A DNA stretch of 64,000 bases from Achromobacter kerstersii (GCF_902859595.1 NZ_CADIJQ010000002.1:248001-312000); one strand, 5' to 3'. Numbered from the stretch's first letter, positions 52,079-61,764 are shown. Program-made: numbers and translations. Notes: generated by a model not told the origin, from the sequence alone.

Positions 52079-53772
52079 GTGGTCGCGGGTTTGTCTTCGG
52101 AATGCGAGGGCGGCGCATCGGCTTCACCCGCTTGTTGAAAATCGATGGCTTCGTTCAATGTGCGTTCATCCAGCCAGCCTTGTTCCATCAGGATCTTGCC
52201 CAACGGCTTTTTCTCGCGGGCTTGAATCTCAAGCGCCCGCGCCAGCGTGTCCTGATCGATGGCCTGCCAGGACAGCAGCAATTCACCCAGCCGCTTGCGC
52301 TGCTGCGACAGCTGATCGGTGCTGGGGAAGTCATGCATGGTCTTGTCCCAGGCCAGACGCTTGCCGGTGATCAGATGCACGATGAACAGCCGCCAGGCGC
52401 GTGCCGCCGCCATCGCGTTGATGAAGTTGCCCACGATCATCCGCGGGATCGACAGCATGGCGTGTTCCCACCCATACATGTGGCCGACGAAGTACGCGCG
52501 CTGCACCACGCGCAACAGCAGCGCGACGGCGTTGATCCACATCAGCGTCACCAGCCAGCCGCCCGGCTTGAAGTACGACGGGTAATACACCGTCCACCAG
52601 CCGAATTTATCGGCCAGGAAGAACAGAAAGAAATTGGCCAGCAACACGTACGCAAGGATGGCGATGAACGACGTGACCAGCCCCTTGCGATCCCGAAACA
52701 GCAGGTACTTGGTGGCAAATGATCCCGTCCAGCCCACTTGCTGCCAACCTTGCAAGCCAATACCCAAGGTCCAGCGCGCCTTCTGGCGATAGGCCGTGCG
52801 GAAGGTGTTGGGAAAATACTCACGCACGCCCAGCGGCATGCGGATGGTCGATATTTTTTCAGGCCCGAGACCAAACCAGGAGTCCCGGCGCGTGACGTAT
52901 TCCACGCGGAACTTGCCGAAGATCTGCTTCATGCCGCGCTGGGCCAGGCGCGCGCCGATGTCGTAGTCTTCCGTCAGCGTATCGGTGTTGAAGGGCTGGT
53001 TATTGGTTTCGGCGGCCAGCGATTCCAATGCATGGCGCGAAAAGCATGTGCCCACGCCCGCCGATGGCACCATCCTGGACAGGCTTTCGCGCACCACTAG
53101 GTCTTTCGTGTGCCACTCGGCGAATTCATCCATGTAGGTGCCCGCCACCAGCTCATACCAATGGCGCTCCAGCGACGTCACCGGCAGCTGGATGAAGTCG
53201 ATACGCGGCAGCAGGTAGTTGTAGTACTTGAGTTCCAGCGGGTGCAGCACGTCTTCGCTGTCATGCAGGATGACGCCGGCAAACGGCTCGGGCTGCTTTT
53301 CGTTTTGCGCAAAGATGGCCTGCACGATCCAGTTCAGGCAATCCGCCTTGCACGTCGGCCCGTCATGCGGCACTTCCACACGCACCAGTTGGCGATAGCG
53401 GCGCCGCATCCGCTCCACTTCGTCAATCGTGCGCTGGTCGTTCTGATACGTGCCCACGAAGATCATGTAGTTCTTGTATTCCAGCGTCGACACCATGGTT
53501 TCAAGCATCGACGAGATCACGTCGTACTCCAACCATGCGGGCACCATGATGGCCAGCGGCTGCTCCGGCTTTTGGCGCAGTTGCTCGGCGGTAAGCGGCG
53601 CGTAACGGCGCTTGACCGTCAGGGAACGCTTCAGCTCGCGCAGCCAGAACCAGCCGTCGATGAACAGATCATCCAGGCTTGAGAGCAGGATGATCACGCC
53701 CACGACGGCGGTCACGACTTCCAGCCCGCGGTAGTAATCCGCGATGAAGTAGGGCCAGTAAAGCGAAGACAT
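52075..53772 (-). CDS. NfrB-like inner-membrane glycosyltransferase with C-terminal MshEN-like domain
   Basis: A 565-residue protein. One N-terminal helix (16-33) is followed by a family-2 glycosyltransferase domain: D171 in HDSED, TED at 267-269 and RQKARW at 329-334. Helices lie near 370-430. Residues 494-547 hold two RLG/PLG-type motifs (RLGELLLSWQAIDQDTLARA and PLGKILMEQGWLDERTLNEA), characteristic of MshEN domains that bind cyclic di-GMP. E. coli NfrB builds a ManNAc-requiring polysaccharide under cyclic di-GMP control. Here the same job is likely, with sugar supplied by the operon's own WecB. Confidence 0.9.
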   Translation of the reverse strand: MSSLYWPYFIADYYRGLEVVTAVVGVIILLSSLDDLFIDGWFWLRELKRSLTVKRRYAPLTAEQLRQKPEQPLAIMVPAWLEYDVISSMLETMVSTLEYKNYMIFVGTYQNDQRTIDEVERMRRRYRQLVRVEVPHDGPTCKADCLNWIVQAIFAQNEKQPEPFAGVILHDSEDVLHPLELKYYNYLLPRIDFIQLPVTSLERHWYELVAGTYMDEFAEWHTKDLVVRESLSRMVPSAGVGTCFSRHALESLAAETNNQPFNTDTLTEDYDIGARLAQRGMKQIFGKFRVEYVTRRDSWFGLGPEKISTIRMPLGVREYFPNTFRTAYRQKARWTLGIGLQGWQQVGWTGSFATKYLLFRDRKGLVTSFIAILAYVLLANFFLFFLADKFGWWTVYYPSYFKPGGWLVTLMWINAVALLLRVVQRAYFVGHMYGWEHAMLSIPRMIVGNFINAMAAARAWRLFIVHLITGKRLAWDKTMHDFPSTDQLSQQRKRLGELLLSWQAIDQDTLARALEIQAREKKPLGKILMEQGWLDERTLNEAIDFQQAGEADAPPSHSEDKPATT

Positions 53773-53784
53773 GGCGCTTCCGGT

Positions 53785-56001
53785 TTACTTGTTGTCCTTG
53801 TTCTTCCTGCGGTTCACCCGCAAGGCGACGATCAGGATCAGGATCAGCACCAGCATGCTGATGCTGATGGCCGGCACGCTCCACGAGATATAACGGCGCC
53901 ATTCAAAGAAGGCGCTTTCGCCTGCGCCGGGCGGGTGGCTGGCGTCGGGGTTGGCGCTGTCGATCCACGCCACCGGCCCCGTTGCGCCGATGATGGCAAC
54001 ATTGCCGCGGTTCAGCACGAAGGGCGCATCCAGCATGCCCGGATGCTGGCCCAGCGTGTGCCACAACAAGCCGTCTTGCCCGCTGCCGCGGACGACTTCA
54101 GCGGTGCTCAGGTGATCCAGGCCAGAGATGTCGAGCCAGGTTGCGGCCTTGCCGTCCACCTTCAGTTGCTTGCGGTCGGTGACCTGGACCATGGGCTTGG
54201 CCCCGTCGACGGCCACTTCCATCGCCAGGAACGGGCGGGTCGGTTTGACGGCTTGGCCTGCCGGCGCCACCGACAATTCCGCGCGCGTCACCGACATGCC
54301 GCTGGCGGACGCGATGCCGATCACGCGCTTGATGTTGTCGGGCGCGTCGGCCAGATAGCTGTCGGGGATGATCAGTTGCGGCGAGCCTGCCAGCAGCGGC
54401 AAGAGGCCGACGAAAGTGCCGTCGGGTTCGGCGCGCTCGGGCTTCACGTAGCTCGTCGGCAATACGTTGACCGGGTAGCCTTGGGGAATCTCGTTGCAGT
54501 CCACGGAGACCGGCTGGCGCTGGAACGTCACGCGCACGGCGTTGGTGACACCCAGCGCATAGCCAGGCACGCGCGCCGTCAACCGTTCGGGCTTGCCGTC
54601 CGCGTCCAATTGCTTGGCCGACAACAAAATGCCGTTCCAGAACACCGACGCCACAGGCCGGGTCGACGATGCGCCGGGCGCGGCGGCCAGGTCCAGCACC
54701 AGCTCGCCGGGCATGCGGCCGTCGGCGGACACGGCCGCCAGCGGGAACGTCGTGTTCCAGTCGCCACGCGCGACCACATCGAAGCTGTCGGCGGAACCGC
54801 CCAGCGCCGTCAGGCGCAGGCCGCCATCAGCGAAAGTCTGCGGCGGCGTGGCGGTCTTCACGTTGACTTGGCGCGTGACCAGGATGCGGCGCCAGGCCGT
54901 GTCGAAGGCGCCCGCGCCTTGCGCGCCGGCATCGGCGGCGATAGCGATGACGGCCTGCCGGCCCAGGGCCAGCAGCCGAATGTCTTTGGACGGCAGGTCT
55001 GCGCCGGCCAGCGGCATGCGCTGCTGGCGCCATGCCTTGAACGCGTCGGCGGCATCGGCGTCGGACGCCAGCTGCGCCTGCAAGGCGTCCAGCGCTTCGT
55101 TGTAGCGGGCGCGCAGCGAGGCGTCGGCGATCACCACGTCGCCACTGACGGCGGGGGCGCCCAACACCAGCAGCGCACCGATCTCGGCGGGGCTGGCGAG
55201 CTTGTGCTTCTCTTGATTCGCCAAGGCTGCAAATGCGGAGACCTGCTCCAGGCCCGCCGGCGTTTGCAGACCGCGCGTATCGACCTCGTCTCCCACGGAC
55301 GGGAATGCACGCACCGACACGCGCTTGCCCGTGCGCTCCATGGCCACGCCGATGCGCCATGCGCTATCGAAAGCCTGCTGGTCCAGTTTGTTGCTGGCGA
55401 CCATCAGCACGGGCTTGCCCGGCAGCGTGCCCCACGCGTCGTCCAGGTTGCCGATGGCCGAGGCGCCGTAGCGGTAGCTCAGCCGGGTTTGGGGCGAAAT
55501 GGTCAGGGCGTTTGCCGTGGCGCGATTGCTTTCGCAGTGGCGCAACGCGATTTCCGATTGCCAGTCCACCCCCAGGCGCAGGAAGCCCGACTCGCGGCTG
55601 CGGCGCTCAACGGCCAGATTACGCGTAACGGTGCCGTCGCCGTCGGCAATGCGCTGGGCCGATTGCGGCACGCCGTCCAGCCACAGCACCATGCTGGTCC
55701 GCCCCGGCTCGCCCTTGGTGTACTTGGCGTCAAAGTTCACGGTGGCGTCCGAAATGGGCACGCCACGCGGCACGGGCAAGTAGAAGTCTTGCCGGGCGTC
55801 GCTATTGCTAAGCACGACCGGTTCACTGATACCCAGATCTTGCAGCGTGGTGTTGCGCGTCACCCAATCGTCGCTTTGCAGGCGGCGCAACGCGTCTCCA
55901 GCGGGGCTGGCCATCGCCGTCAACGGAAACAGCAGGCCGGCGGCCATCAAGGCACGGCATAAGGTACGGGCAACGGGGTTGGGCAGGGCAGGGTGGGGCA
56001 T
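53785..56001 (-). CDS. BcsB-like periplasmic polysaccharide-synthase subunit
   Basis: A 738-residue protein from ATG 56001, with GGAG five bases upstream; a longer reading to 56073 would overlap wecB. The signal peptide ends AMA. Repeated beta-sandwich/flavodoxin-like units follow (VLSNSDARQDFYLPVPRG, TSMVLWLDGVPQSAQ), as in cellulose synthase subunit BcsB. A single C-terminal helix (VPAISISMLVLILILIVALR) and basic tail anchor it in the inner membrane. It probably guides the nascent glycan from the NfrB-like synthase to the NfrA-like porin. It lies 12 bases before the nfrB-like gene. Confidence 0.85.
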   Translation of the reverse strand: MPHPALPNPVARTLCRALMAAGLLFPLTAMASPAGDALRRLQSDDWVTRNTTLQDLGISEPVVLSNSDARQDFYLPVPRGVPISDATVNFDAKYTKGEPGRTSMVLWLDGVPQSAQRIADGDGTVTRNLAVERRSRESGFLRLGVDWQSEIALRHCESNRATANALTISPQTRLSYRYGASAIGNLDDAWGTLPGKPVLMVASNKLDQQAFDSAWRIGVAMERTGKRVSVRAFPSVGDEVDTRGLQTPAGLEQVSAFAALANQEKHKLASPAEIGALLVLGAPAVSGDVVIADASLRARYNEALDALQAQLASDADAADAFKAWRQQRMPLAGADLPSKDIRLLALGRQAVIAIAADAGAQGAGAFDTAWRRILVTRQVNVKTATPPQTFADGGLRLTALGGSADSFDVVARGDWNTTFPLAAVSADGRMPGELVLDLAAAPGASSTRPVASVFWNGILLSAKQLDADGKPERLTARVPGYALGVTNAVRVTFQRQPVSVDCNEIPQGYPVNVLPTSYVKPERAEPDGTFVGLLPLLAGSPQLIIPDSYLADAPDNIKRVIGIASASGMSVTRAELSVAPAGQAVKPTRPFLAMEVAVDGAKPMVQVTDRKQLKVDGKAATWLDISGLDHLSTAEVVRGSGQDGLLWHTLGQHPGMLDAPFVLNRGNVAIIGATGPVAWIDSANPDASHPPGAGESAFFEWRRYISWSVPAISISMLVLILILIVALRVNRRKNKDNK

Positions 56002-56035
56002 GGGGGCTCCGGGCAGAATTACGTCGCAGGGGGCG

Positions 56036-57196
56036 TCAGGCGGATGGGGCGGCAGCTGATCCGTAAGGATCAAACTCCGACACGGCGCGGCCGCACAGCG
56101 CGTCCACGATGCGCTGGCTGGCGCGGCCGTCGCCGTAAGGATTGATGCGTCGTGAGAACGACGAATGAAGGTCAGGGTTGTCCAGCAAGCGGGTCACTTC
56201 GGTGACGATGCGCCGCGTGTCGGTGCCGACCAACGCCACCGTTCCGGCTTGCACGGCCTCGGGGCGCTCGGTGACGTCGCGCATCACCAGCACGGGCTTG
56301 CCCAGGTACGGCGCTTCTTCCTGCACCCCGCCCGAGTCGGTCAGGATGAGATAGGCGCGCTGCATGAACCAGACGAAATCCAGGTAATCCAGGGGATCAA
56401 TCAGATGCACGTTCGACAAGCCGGCCAGTTCCGTCATCACCACATTGCGCACCTGCGGATTCAAATGCACGGGATAAACGATTTGCAGGTCTTCGCGTTG
56501 CGCGAGTTCAGCCAGCGCGGCGCAGATGTGCTTGAAGCCATCGCCAAAGCTCTCGCGCCGATGGCCCGTGACCAGCAGCAGGCGCCGCGACGGGTCGATC
56601 CAGTGGTATCGGGCTTCGAGCTGCTGCGCCAGCGCGCCTTGCGGCTCAAGCTTGGCGCAAGTCATCGCCAGCGCGTCGATCACGGTGTTGCCGGTAATGG
56701 TGATCCGGCCCGCCAGGTTTTCGCGCATCAGATTGGCGCGTGACTCCGCCGTGGGGGCGAACAGCCAGTCGCCCACCGCGTCCACGACGCGCCGGTTCAT
56801 TTCTTCGGGAAAGGGCATCGCCAGATTGCCCGTGCGCAAGCCGGCTTCGACGTGGCCAATGCGCACACGGCGGTGGAATGAGGCCAACGCGCAGGCGGAC
56901 GCGGTGCTCGTATCTCCGTGCACCAGCACGCAGTCAGGCTGTTCGGCCTCAAGCACGCTGTCCACCCGGCTGATCAGCCGCGCGTACAGTCCGTTCAATG
57001 TTTGATTGGGAACCATGATGTCCAGGTCATGCTGGGCGCGCAGATCAAACAGCGCCAACACCTGGTCCAGCATTTCCCGGTGCTGCCCCGTCACGCAAAC
57101 CACGCTCTGGATTTGCGGCTCCTGCTGAAGCGCGGTCACCAACGGCGCCATTTTGATGGCCTCGGGGCGGGTGCCGAAAATGGAAAGGACTTTCAT
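56036..57196 (-). CDS. wecB: UDP-N-acetylglucosamine 2-epimerase (non-hydrolysing)
   Basis: A 386-residue GT-B-fold epimerase with GTRPEAIKMAPLV at residues 8-20, CVTGQHREML near 36, and TDSGGVQEEAPYLGKPVLVMRDVTERPE near 288. It interconverts UDP-GlcNAc and UDP-ManNAc. It is the first gene of the exopolysaccharide operon, 34 bases before the BcsB-like gene. Its presence strongly suggests the polymer contains ManNAc or a derivative. No UDP-ManNAc dehydrogenase (WecC) is present, arguing against ManNAcA here. Confidence 0.95.
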   Translation of the reverse strand: MKVLSIFGTRPEAIKMAPLVTALQQEPQIQSVVCVTGQHREMLDQVLALFDLRAQHDLDIMVPNQTLNGLYARLISRVDSVLEAEQPDCVLVHGDTSTASACALASFHRRVRIGHVEAGLRTGNLAMPFPEEMNRRVVDAVGDWLFAPTAESRANLMRENLAGRITITGNTVIDALAMTCAKLEPQGALAQQLEARYHWIDPSRRLLLVTGHRRESFGDGFKHICAALAELAQREDLQIVYPVHLNPQVRNVVMTELAGLSNVHLIDPLDYLDFVWFMQRAYLILTDSGGVQEEAPYLGKPVLVMRDVTERPEAVQAGTVALVGTDTRRIVTEVTRLLDNPDLHSSFSRRINPYGDGRASQRIVDALCGRAVSEFDPYGSAAAPSA

Positions 57197-57554
57197 CGCA
57201 AGAGTGACCTCACAGACGCCGGCGGCTTTTCCTTGTTTGATTATGTCTTGAAAGTATTCGTAATATGTGACGGATTATTTCGGATCTGGGCAAGATCAAC
57301 GGCACTTTCAGTCACGTATTGCGAGGAGGCAAGAAATGCCTCATAGACAAAATAGGGTCAGGCTTGATGGCGAATCGTTTTGAATTTCCGTTCTTGATGC
57401 CTCGGTGTTACCGACAGTTGCGTGGGCAAATGTCGTGGTCGGGCAATAAGGGCTTAGAAGATAACGCGATTAAGCGCCTTGTTCGGGGCTAGCTGCGTCA
57501 AGGATTGCAAAGCTTCTGCATGGCATTTGGTTGGAATATTTCATTTGCCGCGCA
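57197..57554. promoter_or_regulatory. leader/promoter region of the EPS operon, no gene seen
   Basis: About 360 bases upstream of wecB. It is AT-richer than average near 57230-57290 and 57360-57400. As the only large gap ahead of 11 tightly packed genes, it must carry the operon's main promoter and any regulator sites. I see no known riboswitch fold and no ORF with coding character. Confidence 0.5.
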
Positions 57555-57590
57555 CAAAAAAATGGCCAACTCCGAAGAGTTGGCCATTTG
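57555..57590 (-). terminator. tmRNA terminator
   Basis: A 13-bp perfect stem AAATGGCCAACTC / GAGTTGGCCATTT with a CGAA loop, and a T-run on the minus strand. It lies about 30 bases downstream of the tmRNA 3' end. Confidence 0.92.
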
Positions 57591-57618
57591 CTAAAGCACT
57601 GTGCAATAAAGCGGAATT

Positions 57619-58008
57619 TGGTGGAGCCGGGGGGAATTGAACCCCCGTCCGCAAGCCCTCTGCAATCAGTTCTACATGCGTAGTCGATTTATTTAGTTTT
57701 AACTTTGGACTTAGCCAACCGACAGGCCGGACCAAAGCGATTCACGTAATTTAAATCTGAGCCGTGTGACCCCAGCGCAGACCGATTCCTTGTGAATGTC
57801 GCTGCTGTGGTTCGAGGGTTACCCCCCTAGGAAGTTGCCTTCCTCCACCTGACCCAAGGACAGATCAGTGCAGCGGCTCACCGCTTAAGCGGCGAGAGCG
57901 AAACGCTCGTCGTTGGCGTTTGTAGTGTTTCCAGTGGTTTAACGAGCGAACTGGTGCTCGGCATGCCCTGAGTTGTTTCGCGACCCACGTCGAATCCGGA
58001 TCGGCCCC
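57619..58008 (-). ncRNA. ssrA: transfer-messenger RNA
   Basis: About 390 bases. On the minus strand the 5' end GGGGCCGATCCGGATTCGAC and 3' end GGTTCAATTCCCCCCGGCTC plus CACCA pair as a tRNA-Ala-like acceptor and T arm. The tag reading frame runs 57917 to 57885: GCC resume codon, then ANDERFALAA and TAA. This tag matches that of Bordetella-type betaproteobacteria. tmRNA with SmpB rescues stalled ribosomes and marks products for proteolysis. smpB is not in the window. The 3' CCA is encoded. Confidence 0.97.
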
Positions 58009-58100
58009 AAGAACTTTCTATTGTACTGGTAAACGTCATAGCCTGCTGCATTTCCGCGCGCCACCCGTCATGGCGTGGCGCGGCGCGCACGCGCAGGGGT

Positions 58101-59285
58101 TCAGGCGGCGTTGGCGCAGGCTGTCTTGGCTGGCGCGCGGGGGCGTGACGCGGCCATCAGCACAAGGGCCAATCCCACCGAAATCGCCACGATGACGGAG
58201 GCGGCCCAACCCAGCGACGCCAGCCCGTAGTGGTCGATGACGTTGCCACCCACCACGGCGCCCAGGCCAATGCCGATGTTGGCGCCCGAAATGTTCAAGG
58301 ACGCGGCAAAGGCGGGCGCTTCCGGCGCCGCCTTCATCAGGCGCACATGGCACACGATGAACAACGCCGCCTGCGCGATGCCCCAGATGCCCAGCGCGAT
58401 TGCCAGCAGGCCGTGCGATTGCATCACGGGCGCCACGAAGGCCAGACCGGCCGCCATCATGGATGAAAACAACGCGGTGGCGCCCAGCGGGCTGCGGTCG
58501 ACCATGCGCCCGCCCAACGTATTGCCGATGAGCCCCACGCCGCCAAACGCCATCATCGTCCAGCCGACGATCTGTCCATTGAACCCGGCCAGGCGTTCGA
58601 GCATGTCGGCCAGATACGTATAGGCCGTGAACATGCCGGTGAACACCAGTAGCGACAGCATCACGTGGCCCAGCACGATCGGGTTGCGCAGAATGCGCAG
58701 CTGCGTGACCAATTTGACGCTGTCGGCGCGAATGCGCGTGCTGGGGAAGGCAAGCAGCAGCAACAGCGCCTTGGCGAAGGCAACGCCCGACAGCACCCAG
58801 AACGCGGCGCGCCAACCGAATGCGTCCGAGATCAGCACGCCAATGGGAATGCCGAACACGGTGGCGGCGACGATGCCGAACGCGACCATGGAAATCGCAC
58901 GGCCAGCACGGGCCGGGCCCACCAGTTCCACGGCCGTGGCGCTGGCCAGCGACCAGAACACCGGCAGCGCCAGCGCGGGCACGAAACGGGCCGCCGCCAT
59001 GACCCAGATGTTCGGCGCCATGGCCGCCACGGCGTTGGACACGCCAAACAGCGCCAGCACGCCGATGAACAGGCGCTTGCGTTCCATGTTGGCCATCAAG
59101 GCCGTCAGCAGGGGGCCGGTCGCCGCGACGGTGAACGCGAACAGTGATACCAGCAATCCTGCCTGCGATACGGTGACGTCCAGGTCACGGGCGAGACCGG
59201 GCAGCAGCCCGACGATCAGAAATTCGGTGGTCAGAATGGTGAAACCGGCGGCAGAAAGTAGCAGGATGGGCAAAAGCATAGGCAT
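58101..59285 (-). CDS. MFS transporter (AraJ/drug-efflux type)
   Basis: A 394-residue protein with 12 predicted helices. Major-facilitator signatures include the loop 2-3 motif TALMANMERKRLFIG near residue 62 and a repeated gate region (GRMVDRSPLGATALF near 255). The pattern resembles the sugar-efflux/AraJ and purine-efflux group (DHA1). The substrate is unknown. It is monocistronic, following tmRNA on the same strand. Confidence 0.88.
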   Translation of the reverse strand: MPMLLPILLLSAAGFTILTTEFLIVGLLPGLARDLDVTVSQAGLLVSLFAFTVAATGPLLTALMANMERKRLFIGVLALFGVSNAVAAMAPNIWVMAAARFVPALALPVFWSLASATAVELVGPARAGRAISMVAFGIVAATVFGIPIGVLISDAFGWRAAFWVLSGVAFAKALLLLLAFPSTRIRADSVKLVTQLRILRNPIVLGHVMLSLLVFTGMFTAYTYLADMLERLAGFNGQIVGWTMMAFGGVGLIGNTLGGRMVDRSPLGATALFSSMMAAGLAFVAPVMQSHGLLAIALGIWGIAQAALFIVCHVRLMKAAPEAPAFAASLNISGANIGIGLGAVVGGNVIDHYGLASLGWAASVIVAISVGLALVLMAASRPRAPAKTACANAA

Positions 59286-59630
59286 TCCTCTGGCGCGATG
59301 CAGGATGGCGTCGCGCGGGGGCAGGGCGTTGTAGGCGGACTAAAAGGTCAAAGGTGCGCGGCGCGGTAGGGCCAGAGCACGGTGCACGTCGGGAGTAAGC
59401 CGTCGGCGGGGAGGGATGTCGTTGCGAAAGCGGGCTTGCGCAACACCGGCGTCAGCCGGAATGGCAATCGGTAAGCGCCCGAATGCCATGCATGGTTCAC
59501 ACTTTAGGGGAGTTCGGAATCCGGATAAAGGGGCCGAGTCCGGATAGATTGTTCGCCCAGGGCAACCAATATGCGCGAACCGGTGTCAGAAAGCGGGCGG
59601 GGCCAGACAAGGCCCCCCGGCTTTGGGCGA
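59286..59630. other. intergenic region, no gene seen
   Basis: About 345 bases between the MFS gene start and the gph stop. It presumably has the MFS promoter near 59290-59350. I detect no terminator with a clear T-run for gph, RNA gene or repeat. Confidence 0.45.
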
Positions 59631-60305
59631 TCAGCGCACGTCGGCAGGCAACAGCGGCTCGATGGCGGCCCAGAGTTCTTCGGGCGTGTAGGCGCAGGTT
59701 TCCGCTTCCCACGCCGTGATGTTGTCGTCTTCACCCACGTAACCGTAGGCAGCGGCCACAGCCGGCATACCTGCTGCGTGCGCGGCCTGGATGTCGCGCA
59801 GATCGTCACCCACATAGACGCAGCGGTCGGTGGCGAAACCGGCTTCACGCGCAGCGTGCTGCAGCGGCAGCGGGTGCGGCTTGGCGTGGGCGGTGGTGTC
59901 GCCGCAGACCAGCACGGCGCTGTCGCGCGTCAGGTCCAGGAATTCAACGATCGGCAAGGTCAGGTACGTGACCTTATTGGTGACGATGCCCCACGACAGG
60001 CCGCGGCGGCGGATGTCTGCCAGCAGCGATTCGATACCCGGGAATAGTTTGCTGTGTACGGTCGAATTCGCGGCGTAGTCTTCCAGGAACTGCAGGCGCG
60101 TCGGCTCGTAATCCGGGTCGCCGGGTTTCAAATCCAGCGCCACGCGCAGCAGACCGCGCGCGCCTTGCGAGGCCACGGGGCGCAGCGCTTCGTAGGCCAT
60201 GGGTTCCAGGCCGCGGCGCGTGCGCTGCTGGTTGGCGGCGGCGGCCAGGTCGGGGGCGGTGTCGGCCAGGGTGCCGTCGAAGTCGAACAGAATCAGGGCG
60301 CTCAT
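59631..60305 (-). CDS. gph: phosphoglycolate phosphatase (HAD family)
   Basis: A 224-residue HAD hydrolase: nucleophile motif [15 protein letters not shown] at residues 4-18, [12 protein letters not shown] near 110 (motif II Thr and a nearby Lys) and [16 protein letters not shown] near 167. It hydrolyses 2-phosphoglycolate, a DNA-repair and oxidative by-product. It overlaps ubiG by four bases, the common ubiG-gph pairing. Confidence 0.92.
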   Translation of the reverse strand: MSALILFDFDGTLADTAPDLAAAANQQRTRRGLEPMAYEALRPVASQGARGLLRVALDLKPGDPDYEPTRLQFLEDYAANSTVHSKLFPGIESLLADIRRRGLSWGIVTNKVTYLTLPIVEFLDLTRDSAVLVCGDTTAHAKPHPLPLQHAAREAGFATDRCVYVGDDLRDIQAAHAAGMPAVAAAYGYVGEDDNITAWEAETCAYTPEELWAAIEPLLPADVR

Positions 60306-61030
60306 TTGCGGGTAGCCATCAGGTAGTTAACCGACGTGTCGGACGACAAGGTGTAGATCTGGGTAATGGGGTTGTATTCCATGCCGCGCATGCTGATGGG
60401 CTCCAGGCTGGCGGCGCGGGCCGCAGCGGACAGTTCGCTGGGTTTGATGAACTGGTCGTAGCTATGCGTGCCGCGCGGCAGCAAGCGCAGCACGTATTCG
60501 GCGCCCACGATGGCGAACAAAAACGACTTGGCGTTGCGGTTCAGTGTCGAAAAGAACACCCAGCCGCCCGGTTTCACCAGCGTTGAGCACGCGCGCACGA
60601 TCGAGGCCGGGTCGGGCACGTGTTCCAGCATTTCCATGCACGTGACCACGTCATACTGGCCGGGCTGCTCCGTAGCCAGTTCTTCGACGGGCACCTTGCG
60701 GTATTCGACCTTCACGCCCGATTCCAGGCCATGCAGGCGCGCCACTTTCAGGGATTTGTCGGCCAGATCGATGCCGGTCACGTCTGCGCCGCCGCGCGCC
60801 ATCGCCTCGGACAGGATGCCGCCACCGCAGCCCACATCCAGCACCTTTTTGCCGGCGAGGCTGCCCGCGCATTCCTGAATCCATTCCAGGCGCAGCGGAT
60901 TGATCGCATGCAGGGGCTTGAACTCGCTCTCGGGGTCCCACCAGCGGCTGGCCAGGGCGCTGAACTTGTCGAGTTCTGCCTGATCGGCGTTGACGGCAGG
61001 GCGATCGGAGTCGTGAATTTGCGTGGTCAT
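60302..61030 (-). CDS. ubiG: ubiquinone biosynthesis O-methyltransferase UbiG
   Basis: A 242-residue SAM-dependent methyltransferase. It has [28 protein letters not shown] near residues 64-91, the UbiG start [28 protein letters not shown] and [11 protein letters not shown] near 132. It performs both O-methylations in ubiquinone synthesis. It is transcribed with gph, upstream of it. Confidence 0.95.
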   Translation of the reverse strand: MTTQIHDSDRPAVNADQAELDKFSALASRWWDPESEFKPLHAINPLRLEWIQECAGSLAGKKVLDVGCGGGILSEAMARGGADVTGIDLADKSLKVARLHGLESGVKVEYRKVPVEELATEQPGQYDVVTCMEMLEHVPDPASIVRACSTLVKPGGWVFFSTLNRNAKSFLFAIVGAEYVLRLLPRGTHSYDQFIKPSELSAAARAASLEPISMRGMEYNPITQIYTLSSDTSVNYLMATRK

Positions 61031-61131
61031 GGGAAGGTCCAGCGAAAGGCGACGCTATATATATAGAGGGGCCCGTCCGCGCGAGGGCGGGGCGGCTACG
61101 CGCCATGGCACCGCATTGGTGCATGACGGAC

Positions 61132-61165
61132 GAAAAAAAGGGCCTCGCTATGCGAGGCCCCTTAT
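61132..61165 (-). terminator. terminator after the ompA-like gene
   Basis: A 9-bp stem GGGCCTCGC / GCGAGGCCC with a TAT loop and a T-run on the minus strand (aaaaaaa on the plus strand). It is 18 bases past the stop codon. Confidence 0.9.
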
Positions 61166-61182
61166 TGTAGCTAGTCCGGCAA

Positions 61183-61764
61183 TTACTTGCGGCTACCCAC
61201 GATTTCGATTTCAACGCGACGGTTTTGGGCACGGCCCTCTTTCGTCTTGTTGGAAGCGATCGGGTTCAGCTCACCCTTGCCTTCCGTGTAGATACGGTTC
61301 GGGTCGATGCCCTTGCTGACCAGGTAGGTCTTGACCGAAGCGGCGCGGCGCTCGGACAACTTCTGGTTGTAGGCTTCCGTGCCGATCGAGTCGGTGTGGC
61401 CAACAGCAATGATGGTTTCCAGCTCGATACCGCGAGCTTGCTGGGCGACTTGGTCCAGCAATTGACGGCCTTCGGGCTTCAGGGTCGACTTGTCGAAGTC
61501 GAAGAACGTGTCAGCATTGAACACGACCTTTGCCGCCATCGGGGCCGGCTTCGCCTTCTGTTGTGCAACCGGGACACCGTCGCAACCGGGGATACCGGTG
61601 GCAGGGGTCCAGAAAGCATCGCGCCAGCACAGTTCGTTCGTACCGTTTTTCCAAACGTTACCGAACGGGTTGCGCCAGTTGTCCACGGTTTGCGCGGAAG
61701 CTACACCAGAGGCCGTGACGGCGGCGAAGGCGAGCGCCAGAGCGAATTTGGAGGGTTTGTTCAT
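61183..61764 (-). CDS. OmpA-family outer-membrane/peptidoglycan-binding protein
   Basis: A 193-residue exported protein with a signal peptide ending GVASA (residue 24), a short spacer region including DNWRNPFGNVWKNGTNELCW, and a C-terminal OmpA domain (FNADTFFDFDKSTLKPEGRQLLDQVAQQ, VGHTDSIGTEAYNQKLSERRA, NRRVEIEIVG) that binds peptidoglycan. It lacks an eight-strand barrel, so it tethers the envelope rather than forming a pore. Two Cys near 46 and 59 could form a disulfide. It resembles the small OmpA proteins of Bordetella and Achromobacter. Confidence 0.93.
   Translation of the reverse strand: MNKPSKFALALAFAAVTASGVASAQTVDNWRNPFGNVWKNGTNELCWRDAFWTPATGIPGCDGVPVAQQKAKPAPMAAKVVFNADTFFDFDKSTLKPEGRQLLDQVAQQARGIELETIIAVGHTDSIGTEAYNQKLSERRAASVKTYLVSKGIDPNRIYTEGKGELNPIASNKTKEGRAQNRRVEIEIVGSRK

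Noticed and set aside
57197-57554. EPS operon leader considered as a cyclic di-GMP riboswitch
   Set aside because: I could not find the conserved GEMM core or a matching stem pattern; control is more likely at the protein level through NfrB.
57555-57590. Perfect inverted repeat considered as an insertion-sequence end
   Set aside because: It is followed by a T-run right after the tmRNA 3' end and has no partner repeat or transposase; it is a terminator.
58009-58060. TACAAT upstream of tmRNA considered as a mapped promoter
   Set aside because: The spacing to the mature 5' end is long and no good -35 is present, so it was not listed as a feature.
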